From Marnyiella aurantia (GTDB lineage Bacteria; Bacteroidota; Bacteroidia; Flavobacteriales; Weeksellaceae), in NCBI RefSeq assembly GCF_014041915.1, contig NZ_CP059472.1, positions 62,001-126,000 of the forward strand: a stretch of 64,000 nt of DNA. The letters run 5' to 3'. How positions within the stretch are numbered: the stretch's first letter is position 1; each line of letters begins with the position of its first letter. The notes below the pieces were generated by a model that saw only the letters and a list, made by a program, of their open reading frames with translations, was not told where the DNA came from and searched no databases. The position numbers and the translations under genes were made by a program. Positions 44,202 to 54,035 of this stretch are shown here, in pieces.

Positions 44202-46715
44202 ATGTCACTGCAAATTCCAGAGAACCTTACCGGCCTGAATGAAGATGAAGTAGAGCAATCGCGTCAGACCAGTGGGCATAACCGAATGACAGCACCTCCG
44301 AAAAGCAACTGGTGGAAGCTGCTGACGGAAATTTTAAAAGAGCCTATGCTTATCCTGCTTATGGTCATCTCTGTGATTTATCTTTCAGTAGGGAATTACG
44401 GAGAGGCTCTGTTTATGATAGTCGCCCTAATTTTGGTCTCCGGTATCTCTTTTTACCAGGACAGCCGAAGTAAAAAAGCACTCGAAGCCCTGGAGAAACT
44501 CAATGAACCTTTAAGCAAAGTAATACGGAAATCAACGGTTGTACAAATTCCGACACATGAAATTGTAGTGGGCGACCTTTGCATTACATCGGAAGGTCAA
44601 ATGATCAATGCGGACGGTCGCATAGTTTACAGCAATGATTTCACTGTGAACGAAGCTTCACTGACTGGCGAAAGCTTTGCAGTCTCAAAAGGAAGTGGCC
44701 AGGAAGACTCTTATGTTTACAGCGGTACGGTAGCAGTTTCCGGTATTTCTGTTTTTGAAGTGGAAGCTGTGGGTGTAAATACCAGGATTGGCAAAATAGG
44801 AGATTCGATGACTGGTATTATTGAACAGAAGTCGCCATTGCAGTTGCAAATAGAGAGGTTTGTAAAAGGTATGTCGGTTTTGGGTGTTGTTGTATTTCTA
44901 TTGGTATGCGCTGTGAACTGGTATTACACACGAAATTTTGCAGAATCACTGTTGAATGGTCTTACGCTCGCGATGTCTATTTTGCCGGAGGAAATTCCGG
45001 TAGCTTTTACAACATTTATGGCCTTGGGAGCCTGGAAACTGATGCAGCAGGGTATCATCATCAAAAAAAGCAGTGTAGTTGAAACAATGGGCAGTACCAC
45101 TGTAATCTGTACTGACAAAACAGGAACCATTACCGAAAATTCAATGCATCTGAAGGCGGTATATAATTATAAAAATAACCGGACCTATGAAGAAGTGGAA
45201 TTTGATGTGCCTGAGCTGGCCGAAATAATCAGTTACGCCATGTGGAGTAGTGAGCCAATGCCTTTTGACCCGATGGAAAAGACGCTTCACAAGATCTATG
45301 CTGATACTCAGGTTGAGGATTTGCGGAATGAATACATAATGATACATGAATATCCGCTGGAGGGTCATCCTCCTATGATGACCCATGTGTTCCAAAACAG
45401 TTCCGGATCAAGGTTTATTGCTGCAAAAGGGGCGCCGGAAGCGATTGCGCAGGTTTCGGAGCTGTCGCCAGCCCAACGCTTGACAGTAAGAAGCTATATC
45501 GATGATTTCGGTAAAAAGGGCTATCGGCTGTTAGGGGTAGCACGGTCGCACTTTACCGGAGTTAACTTTCCGGAAAAACAACAGGATTTACCGTTTGAAT
45601 TTCTGGGATTCGTCGTGTTTCACGATCCACCTAAAAAAGGTATCCGTGAGGTTTTTAAACAGATTAATGAAGCCGGAATAGAGGTTAAAGTGATTACTGG
45701 TGACAATGCGCAGACCGCCCGTACCATTGCGGCACAGTCCGGAATAATAGGATACAGCAAAATGGTTAGCGGTGAAGAGATTGCATCTATGAGTGAGCAG
45801 GAGCTCAGGAAAACCGTCAGGGATAAAGTTCTCTTTGCAAGAATGTTCCCCGATGCCAAACTCGCCGTAGTAAATGCGCTTAAGAAGAACGGTGAGGTGG
45901 TAGCCATGCTGGGCGACGGAGTTAATGACGGTCCAGCGCTTAAGGCTGCACATATAGGTGTGGCAATGGGAATAAAAGGAACAGAAATGGCCAAGGCTGC
46001 AGCTTCGCTGGTCCTTACCGATGATGATCTGGGCAAACTGCTTACAGGAATCGCCGCCGGCCGCCGGATATACAGCAATCTCAAGAAAGCGGTTCAGTAT
46101 ATTATTTCCATTCATATTCCCATTATCGTTGCAGTTTCACTGCCGCTGTTTCTGGGATGGGCATTTCCGCAGATTTTCACGCCTGTTCACGTTATTTTCC
46201 TCGAGCTGGTCATGGGTCCGACATGTTCCATCGTTTACGAAAATGAGCCAATGGAGAAAGACACAATGTCACGTAACCCCAGGCCGTTATCAGAAACTTT
46301 TCTCACATGGAGAGAACTGAGTTTGAGTATAATTCAGGGACTGGTAATCAGTGCGGGTATTCTGTTTGTATATCAACTGAGCTATAGAGATGGTGGAGGA
46401 GAGGAGACTGTGCGAACAATGGTCTTCACGACACTTATTTTTGCTAATATTTTATTGAGTCTTGCAAACCGTTCCTTTCATTATTCAATTTTTGAAAGTT
46501 TCCGAAACAGGAACATCCTTTTGGCATATGTTATCGGGACTACAATTCTCCTTCTAGCTGCCATGCTTTATGTTGATGAGGTCAGATCTTTTTTTCAACT
46601 TTCCCAGTTGAATTTCGCACAGTTGCTAACCGCTTTTGGGGTGGCAGCAGTTTCGGTTCTTTGGTTTGAAGTGTATAAGTTAGTCAAGCGGTTCAGGTTA
46701 ATTACCGCCAACTAA
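44202..46715 (+). CDS. P2-type cation-transporting ATPase
   Basis: An 837-residue P-type ATPase that pumps a cation across the inner membrane. Features in order: N-terminal cytoplasmic region, M1-M2, actuator domain with SLTGESFAV (about 153), M3-M4 with ILPEEIPVAF, phosphorylated Asp305 in CTDKTGTIT, nucleotide domain with KGAPEAIAQ, hinge MLGDGVNDGPALK, then six C-terminal helices. The M4 PEEIP suggests a P2 (Ca2+-like) pump, but M6 reads LELVMGPTCSIVYENEP, without the N-x3-D calcium ligand pair, so the transported ion is uncertain. Confidence 0.87.
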   Translation: MSLQIPENLTGLNEDEVEQSRQTSGHNRMTAPPKSNWWKLLTEILKEPMLILLMVISVIYLSVGNYGEALFMIVALILVSGISFYQDSRSKKALEALEKLNEPLSKVIRKSTVVQIPTHEIVVGDLCITSEGQMINADGRIVYSNDFTVNEASLTGESFAVSKGSGQEDSYVYSGTVAVSGISVFEVEAVGVNTRIGKIGDSMTGIIEQKSPLQLQIERFVKGMSVLGVVVFLLVCAVNWYYTRNFAESLLNGLTLAMSILPEEIPVAFTTFMALGAWKLMQQGIIIKKSSVVETMGSTTVICTDKTGTITENSMHLKAVYNYKNNRTYEEVEFDVPELAEIISYAMWSSEPMPFDPMEKTLHKIYADTQVEDLRNEYIMIHEYPLEGHPPMMTHVFQNSSGSRFIAAKGAPEAIAQVSELSPAQRLTVRSYIDDFGKKGYRLLGVARSHFTGVNFPEKQQDLPFEFLGFVVFHDPPKKGIREVFKQINEAGIEVKVITGDNAQTARTIAAQSGIIGYSKMVSGEEIASMSEQELRKTVRDKVLFARMFPDAKLAVVNALKKNGEVVAMLGDGVNDGPALKAAHIGVAMGIKGTEMAKAAASLVLTDDDLGKLLTGIAAGRRIYSNLKKAVQYIISIHIPIIVAVSLPLFLGWAFPQIFTPVHVIFLELVMGPTCSIVYENEPMEKDTMSRNPRPLSETFLTWRELSLSIIQGLVISAGILFVYQLSYRDGGGEETVRTMVFTTLIFANILLSLANRSFHYSIFESFRNRNILLAYVIGTTILLLAAMLYVDEVRSFFQLSQLNFAQLLTAFGVAAVSVLWFEVYKLVKRFRLITAN

Positions 46716-46763
46716 GGGTCCCTCAGATCTGTACTCTGATCTTTAGGTAGGCATCCAATTAAA

Positions 46764-46788
46764 AACGCCTACCAAATCGGTAAGCGTT
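46764..46788 (-). terminator. Rho-independent terminator after the M28 peptidase
   Basis: On the reverse strand AACGCTTACC, loop ATTT region, GGTAGGCGTT then TTTT; one mismatch in the stem. It follows the M28 stop and could also slow readthrough from the convergent ATPase gene. Confidence 0.75.
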
Positions 46789-46810
46789 CGAATTCAGTAA
46801 AATTATTGTT

Positions 46811-48367
46811 TTATTCAAGGCCTCCCTTTCGGGTTGGTTCGCGAACTTCCGGCCATTTCATCGGCTGACCTGTCCTTTCATCAACCGGCAGGTTTATTTT
46901 CTCGCCGGAAGATTTCTCCGGATCCTCACTGGCCATATAGGTTAGGATGGCAATCAGCGCTACATTACTTTTCACATCGTCAAAAACAATTTTATCATAG
47001 GTGTCTCGGTTTGTATGCCAGGTGTAATTTCCATAACTCCAGTTCAGTGATCCCAGCATAAAGGCTGGTACGCCCGCCGCTACAAAAGATGCGTGATCTG
47101 ATCCGCCCGCACCTGGAGTACCCGGAAAAGTTGTTTTAATGTCCCTGGTCAGTTCTTTTGGAACTGCATTAAGCCAACGGTTTAAATAATCATACGAATG
47201 AAGGAATCCCTGTCCGCTGATGTTCGCAACACGTCCCGTCCCGTTGTCTTGATTGAACAGCGCCTGAATTTTCGGCATTTGATCTTGATGAGCAGAGACG
47301 TAGGCTCGGGAACCATTGAGTCCCTGTTCCTCGCTACCCCAAAGGCCAACGACAATTGTTCTCTTTGGATTGGGATAAACTTTTTTAAGGATTCTGGCTA
47401 CTTCCATCATCGTTATGGTTCCCGTACCGTTGTCGGTGGCGCCGGTGCCACCGTCCCAGGAATCCAGGTGCGCAGAAAGTATAATATATTCATCCGGTTT
47501 TTCGGTACCTTTTATCTCGGCTACGGTGTTAAAGGTGGGCGCCATACCTCTGTCTTTTGAATTTGCCTGTATTTTCACTTTGGGGGTGGTTCCGTGCTGA
47601 ATCATTCTGAAGAGCTGACCGTAGTCCTCCAGGGAAACATCTATCACCGGAATCTTTTTTGTACCTGCCGAGAAGATTTTATTAACTCCAAACCCACGGG
47701 ACCAGTTGGACGAAATAATACCTGCGGCTCCGGCATCCTCCAGTTTTTTGTTCATGGTTCGGGAAGTTTCCCCAATTATCTTCATAGAGTTTTGCCAGCG
47801 CTCTGAGGCGGTGCTAGCCTCCTTTCTCATCTTTTCGTAGGACTCCGGTGTTGCAAATTCTTTCCAGTTGTAATCAGGACGGCCGGACGGTTGATATTGC
47901 GATACCATCACCAGTTTTCCTTTCACCTTTGGCAGCCATGAGTTAAATTCTTCCTTACTGCTGAACTCAGGAAGCATTACCACATCTGCTGTAACACCCT
48001 TTGATGGTGTGGCGGGACTGAATGCCAGCTGCATACCTTCCAGTGACTTGGCGTAAGGATATACCATCTCAATGTTCGATGTGCCTCTCTCCCAGGATTT
48101 CCACTCGCCCCACTGCTCATTTCTTGCCTCGATGCCCCATTTTTTAAACTGGTTTACTGCCCAGTCGTGGGACTGCTGCATTTTAGGACTACCTACAAGA
48201 CGTGGCCCGATTCCGTCTAATAATTCATAGGCCAGCCGCTCCAGTTGTGAATCATTATACGTTTCTGTCATAATGGAGTTGATTGTAGTTTCCCGTGTCG
48301 TTTGCGACCAGGTAAAGCTGCAGCTCAGTGCTGCAGAAATCAGCATGATCTTACTGTAGTTCTTCAT
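46811..48367 (-). CDS. Exported M28-family metallopeptidase
   Basis: A 518-residue secreted aminopeptidase-type enzyme with a signal peptide (IMLISAALSCSFTWSQ). A PA-like insert (about 120-280) precedes the di-zinc catalytic domain: SAHLDSWDGGTGATDNGTGT (His and bridging Asp), LWGSEEQGLNGSRAY (Glu-Glu), FNQDNGTG and GSDHASF, with the last His in YTWHTNRDTYDKI. The family removes N-terminal residues or splits glutamate-type dipeptides; the exact specificity is unknown. It is probably periplasmic or secreted and is a single gene. Confidence 0.88.
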   Translation of the reverse strand: MKNYSKIMLISAALSCSFTWSQTTRETTINSIMTETYNDSQLERLAYELLDGIGPRLVGSPKMQQSHDWAVNQFKKWGIEARNEQWGEWKSWERGTSNIEMVYPYAKSLEGMQLAFSPATPSKGVTADVVMLPEFSSKEEFNSWLPKVKGKLVMVSQYQPSGRPDYNWKEFATPESYEKMRKEASTASERWQNSMKIIGETSRTMNKKLEDAGAAGIISSNWSRGFGVNKIFSAGTKKIPVIDVSLEDYGQLFRMIQHGTTPKVKIQANSKDRGMAPTFNTVAEIKGTEKPDEYIILSAHLDSWDGGTGATDNGTGTITMMEVARILKKVYPNPKRTIVVGLWGSEEQGLNGSRAYVSAHQDQMPKIQALFNQDNGTGRVANISGQGFLHSYDYLNRWLNAVPKELTRDIKTTFPGTPGAGGSDHASFVAAGVPAFMLGSLNWSYGNYTWHTNRDTYDKIVFDDVKSNVALIAILTYMASEDPEKSSGEKINLPVDERTGQPMKWPEVREPTRKGGLE

Positions 48368-48461
48368 AAATTTAATTTGAAATGCTGAAGATAATCATTT
48401 TACTCAGCAGTACAAAAGTGAGCAGAAGGGTGCGGTTGGTACTTTGAAAGATGCCTGCCAG

Positions 48462-48484
48462 AAAAAAAGCTCCCGGAGGAGCTT
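48462..48484 (-). terminator. Rho-independent terminator after T9SS cargo gene
   Basis: AAGCTCC, loop TCCG, GGAGCTT and a run of seven T on the reverse strand, six bases past the stop codon. Confidence 0.83.
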
Positions 48485-48489
48485 CTTGT

Positions 48490-49497
48490 TTATTTCTTGA
48501 TCAGTTTGGAGGTCTTAATTCCTTCGTCTGTGTGAATTTTTACCAGGTAAGTTCCCGGAGCCAGCATCCGTGCATCGTACCGATCGGCACCTAGATATTC
48601 TTTTACCAGTCGTCCGGACATATCAGTTAGGGAAACTGTTACTTTCTGACGGTTTGTCTGTGCCGGGAGACTCACGGTAAAGAAGTCCGTTGTTGGATTA
48701 GGAAACACCTTCACACGGTTATCGTATTGAAGTACTTCATTTGTTCCCAAAACGGAATACGTAATGATGAATGGAAGGTCCTGAGGGTAATCCGGTGCCG
48801 CAGCAGGATTACCGGCATCAACCATAGGCGCCCAGGTTCCTGTATTTTGGAGTGCATTGTCCGTAGGCAGCCCGCGTATGCCCACTGTAGTCACGGGTGG
48901 TGTCCATACTGTAGCGATCGAGGCCTGATCTTCCATCTGAAATTGCATCCAATAGGTGCCCGATGATAAGGTAACCGGCGTGGTGGTATTTACCCGCCAT
49001 ATTTTTCTCGTGGTTCCTACAGGGTTTACAGCCGTGGGGTACGCTGAATTAAAAACACGGTACATTAATGCGTCCTGCGCACTGGCAAAGCGGTTAGTAG
49101 TATCATCACCAAAAACGACGGTTGGACTTCCAACATTAGGAGCGCCATTAAGTATCTTAACTGTGGCTTTCATTCCGGGCGGCGTACTACCCACATAACC
49201 GGTGACATAAGCAAACAATGCAATGGACGTGATGCTCCACGATTGACCGGCTGGTACAACGAAATCATCCGCGCAGAAATTGTTGGTTAAAGTGCCTACC
49301 TTCTGGCAACCAAATCCGGAGTTGGTGTTGGATTCCGTGGTATTACCGGTATTGTTCTGAGCCTCAGACCAGGTATAACCGGCGGGAGCTGCCACTCCGG
49401 ATTTTGAGGTTGGTCCCGTGCTCAGGGGGCCGTTGTTGTACTGGCTCCATAAGAGAGTGGGGAGCAGAGCTGCAAAAGTTAATAATTGTTTTTTCAT
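48490..49497 (-). CDS. T9SS type A sorting-domain protein
   Basis: A 335-residue secreted protein with signal peptide (MKKQLLTFAALLPTLLWSQ), a Gly/Thr/Asn-rich beta-sandwich-like body (about 40-245) and a C-terminal type A sorting domain (about 260-335: VKVFPNPTTDFFTVSLP, LTDMSGRLVKEYLG, LAPGTYLVKIHTDEGIKTSK, LIKK). The tail directs export through the type IX system and attachment to the surface. No enzymatic motif is seen in the body; it may be an adhesin or structural protein. A -7 box lies 28 bases before the ATG. Confidence 0.86.
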   Translation of the reverse strand: MKKQLLTFAALLPTLLWSQYNNGPLSTGPTSKSGVAAPAGYTWSEAQNNTGNTTESNTNSGFGCQKVGTLTNNFCADDFVVPAGQSWSITSIALFAYVTGYVGSTPPGMKATVKILNGAPNVGSPTVVFGDDTTNRFASAQDALMYRVFNSAYPTAVNPVGTTRKIWRVNTTTPVTLSSGTYWMQFQMEDQASIATVWTPPVTTVGIRGLPTDNALQNTGTWAPMVDAGNPAAAPDYPQDLPFIITYSVLGTNEVLQYDNRVKVFPNPTTDFFTVSLPAQTNRQKVTVSLTDMSGRLVKEYLGADRYDARMLAPGTYLVKIHTDEGIKTSKLIKK

Positions 49498-49525
49498 AAT
49501 GTGCTGATTTTTTGTGTTGTAAACT

Positions 49526-49533
49526 CAAAGTTA
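49526..49533 (-). promoter_or_regulatory. -7 promoter box for T9SS cargo gene
   Basis: TAACTTTG on the reverse strand, 28 bases before the ATG at 49497. Confidence 0.55.
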
Positions 49534-49727
49534 TAATAAAAATATTATCAATTAGCAAGATCATTAGGAAAAATTATAAAAATATATGTAATACAATTAT
49601 GGATGTTTTTACTTCTTCCCTGTAGAGCGCAGCGTAAGGTAATAGGGCAATTCCTTCACATGTGGCTACAGTAACTTGTAAATGAATTCCATTTTTTATG
49701 TATTTTTATGCAATTAAAGTTTTACAT

Positions 49728-51500
49728 ATGACATCAACAGAAAAGATCGCTCTGCTAAGACAGGCGATGACCGCCCAAAATATAGATGCTTTCGTAGTGT
49801 TTTCCGCCGATCCTCATATGAGCGAATATTTGCCGGAAGAATGGCAGGAAAGAACCTGGTTATCGGGCTTTACAGGATCTGCGGGTTTCGTGGTTGTTAC
49901 GCAGAATGATGCTGCGCTTTGGACAGACGGCAGGTATTTCGTACAGGCTCCCGCTGAACTGAAAGATTCCGGCATACAGCTTATGAAGGATGGAGTTGAG
50001 GGAACGCCTGATTATATAAGCTGGATTATCTCCATGCTTCCCCAGGGTGGTACGGTTGCCGTAAATGCACTAGCTACAAGCAACACCAGTTGGACTGCTT
50101 TAGAGCAAAAACTGGCTCCCAAAAAAATTAAGGTGATAGACAGACCTCTGCTCAAAGAAATCTGGACAGACAGAATTGCTGATCAAAAAAGAAATCCTGT
50201 ATTTGTTCATCCCGTGGAGCGTGCCGGTAAAACGGTTACGCAGAAACTTGAGGAGATCAGACAGAAAATGAAACAGTTGGATGCTTCAGCACACATTATT
50301 TCCAGCCTGGACGATGTAGCCTGGACACTCAATCTCCGCGGAAGCGATGTAGAAGCTAATCCGGTCTTTCTGGGATATATTATGCTTAAACAGGATGAGG
50401 CGGTCCTTTTTGTGGATCTTGATAAACTTGAGCCGGAAGCTAAAAAGCTAATGGAGGATTCGGCGGTGACTGTAAGACCTTATGACGATTTCTTCAGTTA
50501 TTTAAGTGAGATTAAAGATGAACAAATTTTGGTCTCGCCCAACAGTAATCAGTCAATTTTCGATGCACTGCAGTCAAACAATATAATGATCAAAGCACCT
50601 GTTCCCGGAAACCTTATGAAAGCTCAGAAAAATGAGACAGAACTCCAGGGTTTCAGGACGGTGATGCAGCGGGACGGTGTAACCATGGTTAAGTTCCTGT
50701 ACTGGCTCACTCAAAATGTAGGTAAGGAGCCGATGACGGAGTATTCCATTGGCAGAAAACTATTGGAATTCCGGAAACAGGGTGATAATTTTGTGGGCGA
50801 AAGTTTCGGCAGCATTGTAGGATATGGCGGGAATGGTGCCATTGTTCATTACTCGGCCAAACAGGATGGAAGTAAGGAAGTGACAAATTCCGGCAGCATC
50901 CTTGTGGATTCCGGTGGCCAATATCTGGAAGGGACCACAGATATTACCCGTACTTTCGCTTTGGGCGCTGTTACTGATCAGTTCCGCCGCGACTGTACCT
51001 TAGTTTTGAAAGGTATGATGCAGCTTTCTATGGTTAAATTCCCACGTGGTACCCGTGGAGTACAGTTGGATGCTTTCGCGCGTATGGCACTTTGGAAAGA
51101 AGGAAAAGACTATGCCCACGGAACCGGACATGGTGTGGGCAGTTTTATGAACGTGCACGAAGGTCCGCAAAACATCCGAAAGGATATGAACGACCAGGAG
51201 CTTTTGCCCGGAATGGTAGTCTCAAATGAACCGGGTTTTTATCTTGAGAACCAATATGGAATCCGCCACGAGAATCTGGTGGCTGTTCGGGAGTGGAAGA
51301 AAACAGAATCAGGAACTTTTTATGAATTTGAAACGCTTACCATTTGTCCTTTCGACCGGAATGTTCTGGATCTGGATCTGCTTACACCTCAGGAAAAAGA
51401 ATGGCTAAACAGTTATCACGAATGGTGCCGTGAAAAATTGGAAAATGACCTTGAAGGAGAAGTTAAGGAGTGGTTTATGGAGCAGGTAAAACCTGTCTGA
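49728..51500 (+). CDS. Xaa-Pro aminopeptidase (M24B)
   Basis: A 590-residue aminopeptidase P that removes the N-terminal residue before proline. Two creatinase-N-like domains (about 1-310) precede the pita-bread M24 domain: metal ligands in LVDSGGQYLEGTTDITRTFA, GTGHGVGSFMNVHEGPQ, VVSNEPGFYLEN and the terminal Glu in YEFETLTICPFD. The three-domain length matches eukaryotic-type APP1. It is cytosolic, with no signal peptide. ATG 49728 was chosen because ten upstream in-frame codons lack conservation and the sequence there is AT-rich leader. Confidence 0.88.
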   Translation: MTSTEKIALLRQAMTAQNIDAFVVFSADPHMSEYLPEEWQERTWLSGFTGSAGFVVVTQNDAALWTDGRYFVQAPAELKDSGIQLMKDGVEGTPDYISWIISMLPQGGTVAVNALATSNTSWTALEQKLAPKKIKVIDRPLLKEIWTDRIADQKRNPVFVHPVERAGKTVTQKLEEIRQKMKQLDASAHIISSLDDVAWTLNLRGSDVEANPVFLGYIMLKQDEAVLFVDLDKLEPEAKKLMEDSAVTVRPYDDFFSYLSEIKDEQILVSPNSNQSIFDALQSNNIMIKAPVPGNLMKAQKNETELQGFRTVMQRDGVTMVKFLYWLTQNVGKEPMTEYSIGRKLLEFRKQGDNFVGESFGSIVGYGGNGAIVHYSAKQDGSKEVTNSGSILVDSGGQYLEGTTDITRTFALGAVTDQFRRDCTLVLKGMMQLSMVKFPRGTRGVQLDAFARMALWKEGKDYAHGTGHGVGSFMNVHEGPQNIRKDMNDQELLPGMVVSNEPGFYLENQYGIRHENLVAVREWKKTESGTFYEFETLTICPFDRNVLDLDLLTPQEKEWLNSYHEWCREKLENDLEGEVKEWFMEQVKPV

Positions 51501-51565
51501 TTACTGACTTGAATTTCATCCTGAATTCGGAGCGCTTTAATCGGACAATGCTTCAATTTTACAGT

Positions 51566-51591
51566 GCAGGGTTTTTCTCGAAAGGCCCTGC
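51566..51591 (+). terminator. Rho-independent terminator after the aminopeptidase
   Basis: GCAGGG...CCCTGC with an inner TTTC-TC-GAAA extension, then CTTTATTATTATA. The T tract is interrupted, so it is moderately strong. Confidence 0.65.
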
Positions 51592-51651
51592 TTTATTATT
51601 ATACCTTCCAATTTTAAATTCCCATTCCTAACTCATATCTGATATTCGACA

Positions 51652-52101
51652 TCAACCTTTCTCATTTCCCGCCAGCGACTCAATATCTAATCCCTCATGA
51701 GTGATTACCAAAGTTTCTGTGGCTATATTACTGCTGTTGCCTATGAGTGTGGGTCCTGCATACCTTACGGGAAAGCAGTTGCGAAGTTTCCAGAGGATGA
51801 GCGGCTCATGCCTTTCGTTCAAAAGTGTGATGCGCACATCACGGCGCTCCACTGTACCAAAGGATCTGGTGTTAATCCAGTTAAAAAAATCATTGTCTCC
51901 TTTTTGAATGGCTCTCGTAAAAGAAACGTCTGAAAACTTCAGCAGGCCGGGAATTTTATTTTCGGATTCAACTTTAGAACTTCCCTCCCTGACGGCGATG
52001 ACTTCAATTGCCATTTCAAGTCCGGAAACCTCCAGGAACTCGGTTCGGATGCCGCCCCAGTCTACCAGAAAATGATAGCGGTTTATTAATATTGTTGCCA
52101 T
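51652..52101 (-). CDS. Orphan phage tail tube-like (gp19/Afp1-type) protein
   Basis: A 149-residue protein of the T4 gp19-like phage tail region family, which forms the inner tube of contractile tails, type VI-like and extracellular injection systems. Family traits include RYHFLVDWGGIRTEFLEVSG at the start, VAVREGSS-type turns, FSDVSFTRAIQKGDNDFFNW and RRDVRITLLNERHEP. No sheath, baseplate or spike gene is in the window, so it is solitary. It may be a domesticated tube protein or work with a system encoded elsewhere. Confidence 0.82.
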   Translation of the reverse strand: MATILINRYHFLVDWGGIRTEFLEVSGLEMAIEVIAVREGSSKVESENKIPGLLKFSDVSFTRAIQKGDNDFFNWINTRSFGTVERRDVRITLLNERHEPLILWKLRNCFPVRYAGPTLIGNSSNIATETLVITHEGLDIESLAGNEKG

Positions 52102-52351
52102 GGTCTAATGTGTTTGTTATCAGTAAAGTTAGATATTATTTCTCAGGTTCTGACTAGTTAATTCTGCTGATATATTTAACATCTGCTGCGCGCAGACCGC
52201 TCTCCGAAAATTCATTCTTACGTTTGTGAAAAAAGTTCTACTGAGCTCCTCTATTCAAAAATGAACTGTGGTACACTTAGTCTGCTCTTTACATTATCTC
52301 AGTTTATACCATCTTTCATTTGCTGCATCACAATTTCCTTTTCATAATTCG

Positions 52352-52359
52352 TAATTTTG
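52352..52359 (+). promoter_or_regulatory. -7 promoter box abutting the mnmE start
   Basis: TAATTTTG then CCTGC before the ATG at 52365, giving a predicted leaderless message as at pcm and the AraC gene. Confidence 0.5.
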
Positions 52360-52364
52360 CCTGC

Positions 52365-53753
52365 ATGAATAAAGACACGATCTGCGCACTTGCCACTGCC
52401 AACGGTGTAGGCGCTCTCGGAATTATCCGCGTTTCAGGTCCTGATGCGATTGCAGTAACCAACCGCTGTTTCAAAGGCAAAAATCTGGAAACCGCAGTTT
52501 CACATACTGTGCATTATGGTTTTATAACTGATGGTGACGAAACTATTGATGAGGTGATGGTATCCGTTTTTCTCGCGCCAAAAACGTTTACAACGGAGGA
52601 TTCTACTGAGATATCATTTCACGGGTCGCCACATATAGCCGGTAAAATCCTGGAAGTCCTTACCAGAAACGGTGCGCGTATGGCTAAAGGGGGTGAATTT
52701 ACAATGCGTGCCTTTATGAACGGGCGGATAGACCTTTCCCAGGCGGAAGCCATCGCCGATATTATAGCCAGCGAAAACGAAGCCTCGCGCAAAATTGCGA
52801 TGAACCAATTGAAGGGTGGGATAACGGACGAGATATCAGTCCTGCGTGGTGACTTATTAAATTTTACTTCGCTGGTAGAGCTTGAACTTGATTTTGCTGA
52901 AGAAGATGTGGAGTTTGCGGACCGTACCGCACTCAATATGTTGCTGAACAGGATTGAAGAAAAGCTGCGCTCCCTGGTTGAAAGTTTCCGTTATGGCAAT
53001 GCTGTGAAAAATGGGGTAGAGGTAGCTATCATCGGTAAACCCAATGCAGGAAAATCGACTCTGCTTAATACCCTGCTAAAAGAAGAACGAGCTATTGTGA
53101 GCGATATTGCAGGAACCACACGTGACACCATAGAAGAGGTCCTCCATATCCGCGGAACGGCCTTCCGCTTTATCGACACAGCAGGAATACGCGACACCAC
53201 CGACACCATAGAAGCCATTGGGGTGCAGAAAGCGCACGAGAAGATCGCGGCGGCCAAAATCCTGCTTTACCTTTATGACGAGTTCGACAGTACGCCGCAG
53301 GAAGTGGCTGCATTCATAAAAGAAGTGTATCGCGAAGACCTGAAAGTTGTTCTGCTTCATAACAAATCTGATTTGTCTTCAGAAAAAGGTCAGAATTTTG
53401 ACAATGATTTACGGTCGGCTTTAGAAGCTGAAAATAACGTCACGCTGTTATCCATATCTGCCCGTGAGAAAGTGGGCATCGAAGAGCTTAAAAATGAGCT
53501 TATCGATTATGTGGAAGGACTGAAACAGTCCGAAAACAATGTCATCATCACCAACCAACGGCACCATGAGGCTCTTTTGCGCTCCCTCGATTCCGTGCGA
53601 CGGGTGAAGGATGCAGTTTCCCAGAGTTTTCATACCGAACTTCTGGCCTACGAGCTCCGGTACGCTTTGGAATACCTGGGCGAAATCTCGGGCGAATTTA
53701 CCAATGATGAGGTCTTGGGGAATATTTTTTCCAAGTTTTGTATCGGAAAGTAG
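52365..53753 (+). CDS. mnmE: tRNA modification GTPase MnmE
   Basis: A 462-residue GTPase that, with MnmG, adds the carboxymethylaminomethyl group to U34 of certain tRNAs. The N-terminal folate-binding domain (about 1-115, with ICALATANGVGALGIIRVSG), a helical middle, and the inserted G domain (GKPNAGKSTLLN, DTAGIRDTTD, HNKSDLS) are followed by the C-terminal catalytic cysteine motif FSKFCIGK. Length and ends are complete. ATG 52365 was preferred because it follows the -7 box and homology begins there. Confidence 0.95.
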   Translation: MNKDTICALATANGVGALGIIRVSGPDAIAVTNRCFKGKNLETAVSHTVHYGFITDGDETIDEVMVSVFLAPKTFTTEDSTEISFHGSPHIAGKILEVLTRNGARMAKGGEFTMRAFMNGRIDLSQAEAIADIIASENEASRKIAMNQLKGGITDEISVLRGDLLNFTSLVELELDFAEEDVEFADRTALNMLLNRIEEKLRSLVESFRYGNAVKNGVEVAIIGKPNAGKSTLLNTLLKEERAIVSDIAGTTRDTIEEVLHIRGTAFRFIDTAGIRDTTDTIEAIGVQKAHEKIAAAKILLYLYDEFDSTPQEVAAFIKEVYREDLKVVLLHNKSDLSSEKGQNFDNDLRSALEAENNVTLLSISAREKVGIEELKNELIDYVEGLKQSENNVIITNQRHHEALLRSLDSVRRVKDAVSQSFHTELLAYELRYALEYLGEISGEFTNDEVLGNIFSKFCIGK

Positions 53754-54035
53754 CTTTATTGTTGGAATTGGGTAAATAATCAAAATGTACAGTTAAAGAA
53801 CTGATTGAAAATTTAGTGCTTGTTAGATTTGAATCTGGTCCCGACATTATATTAAGCAGTGGCAATGCATACACTTTATCATGAAATACTCATGATCTTG
53901 ATTCAGAACGAAAGCTGAACATTTTTTATCACTTCATTAGACATCACTTAAAATCTACATCTGAACACTATTTAAAATTTCTATGCTAGTCTTGGCGTTT
54001 TTTTTATAACTTTATGATTACCAAAACCAAAGAGT

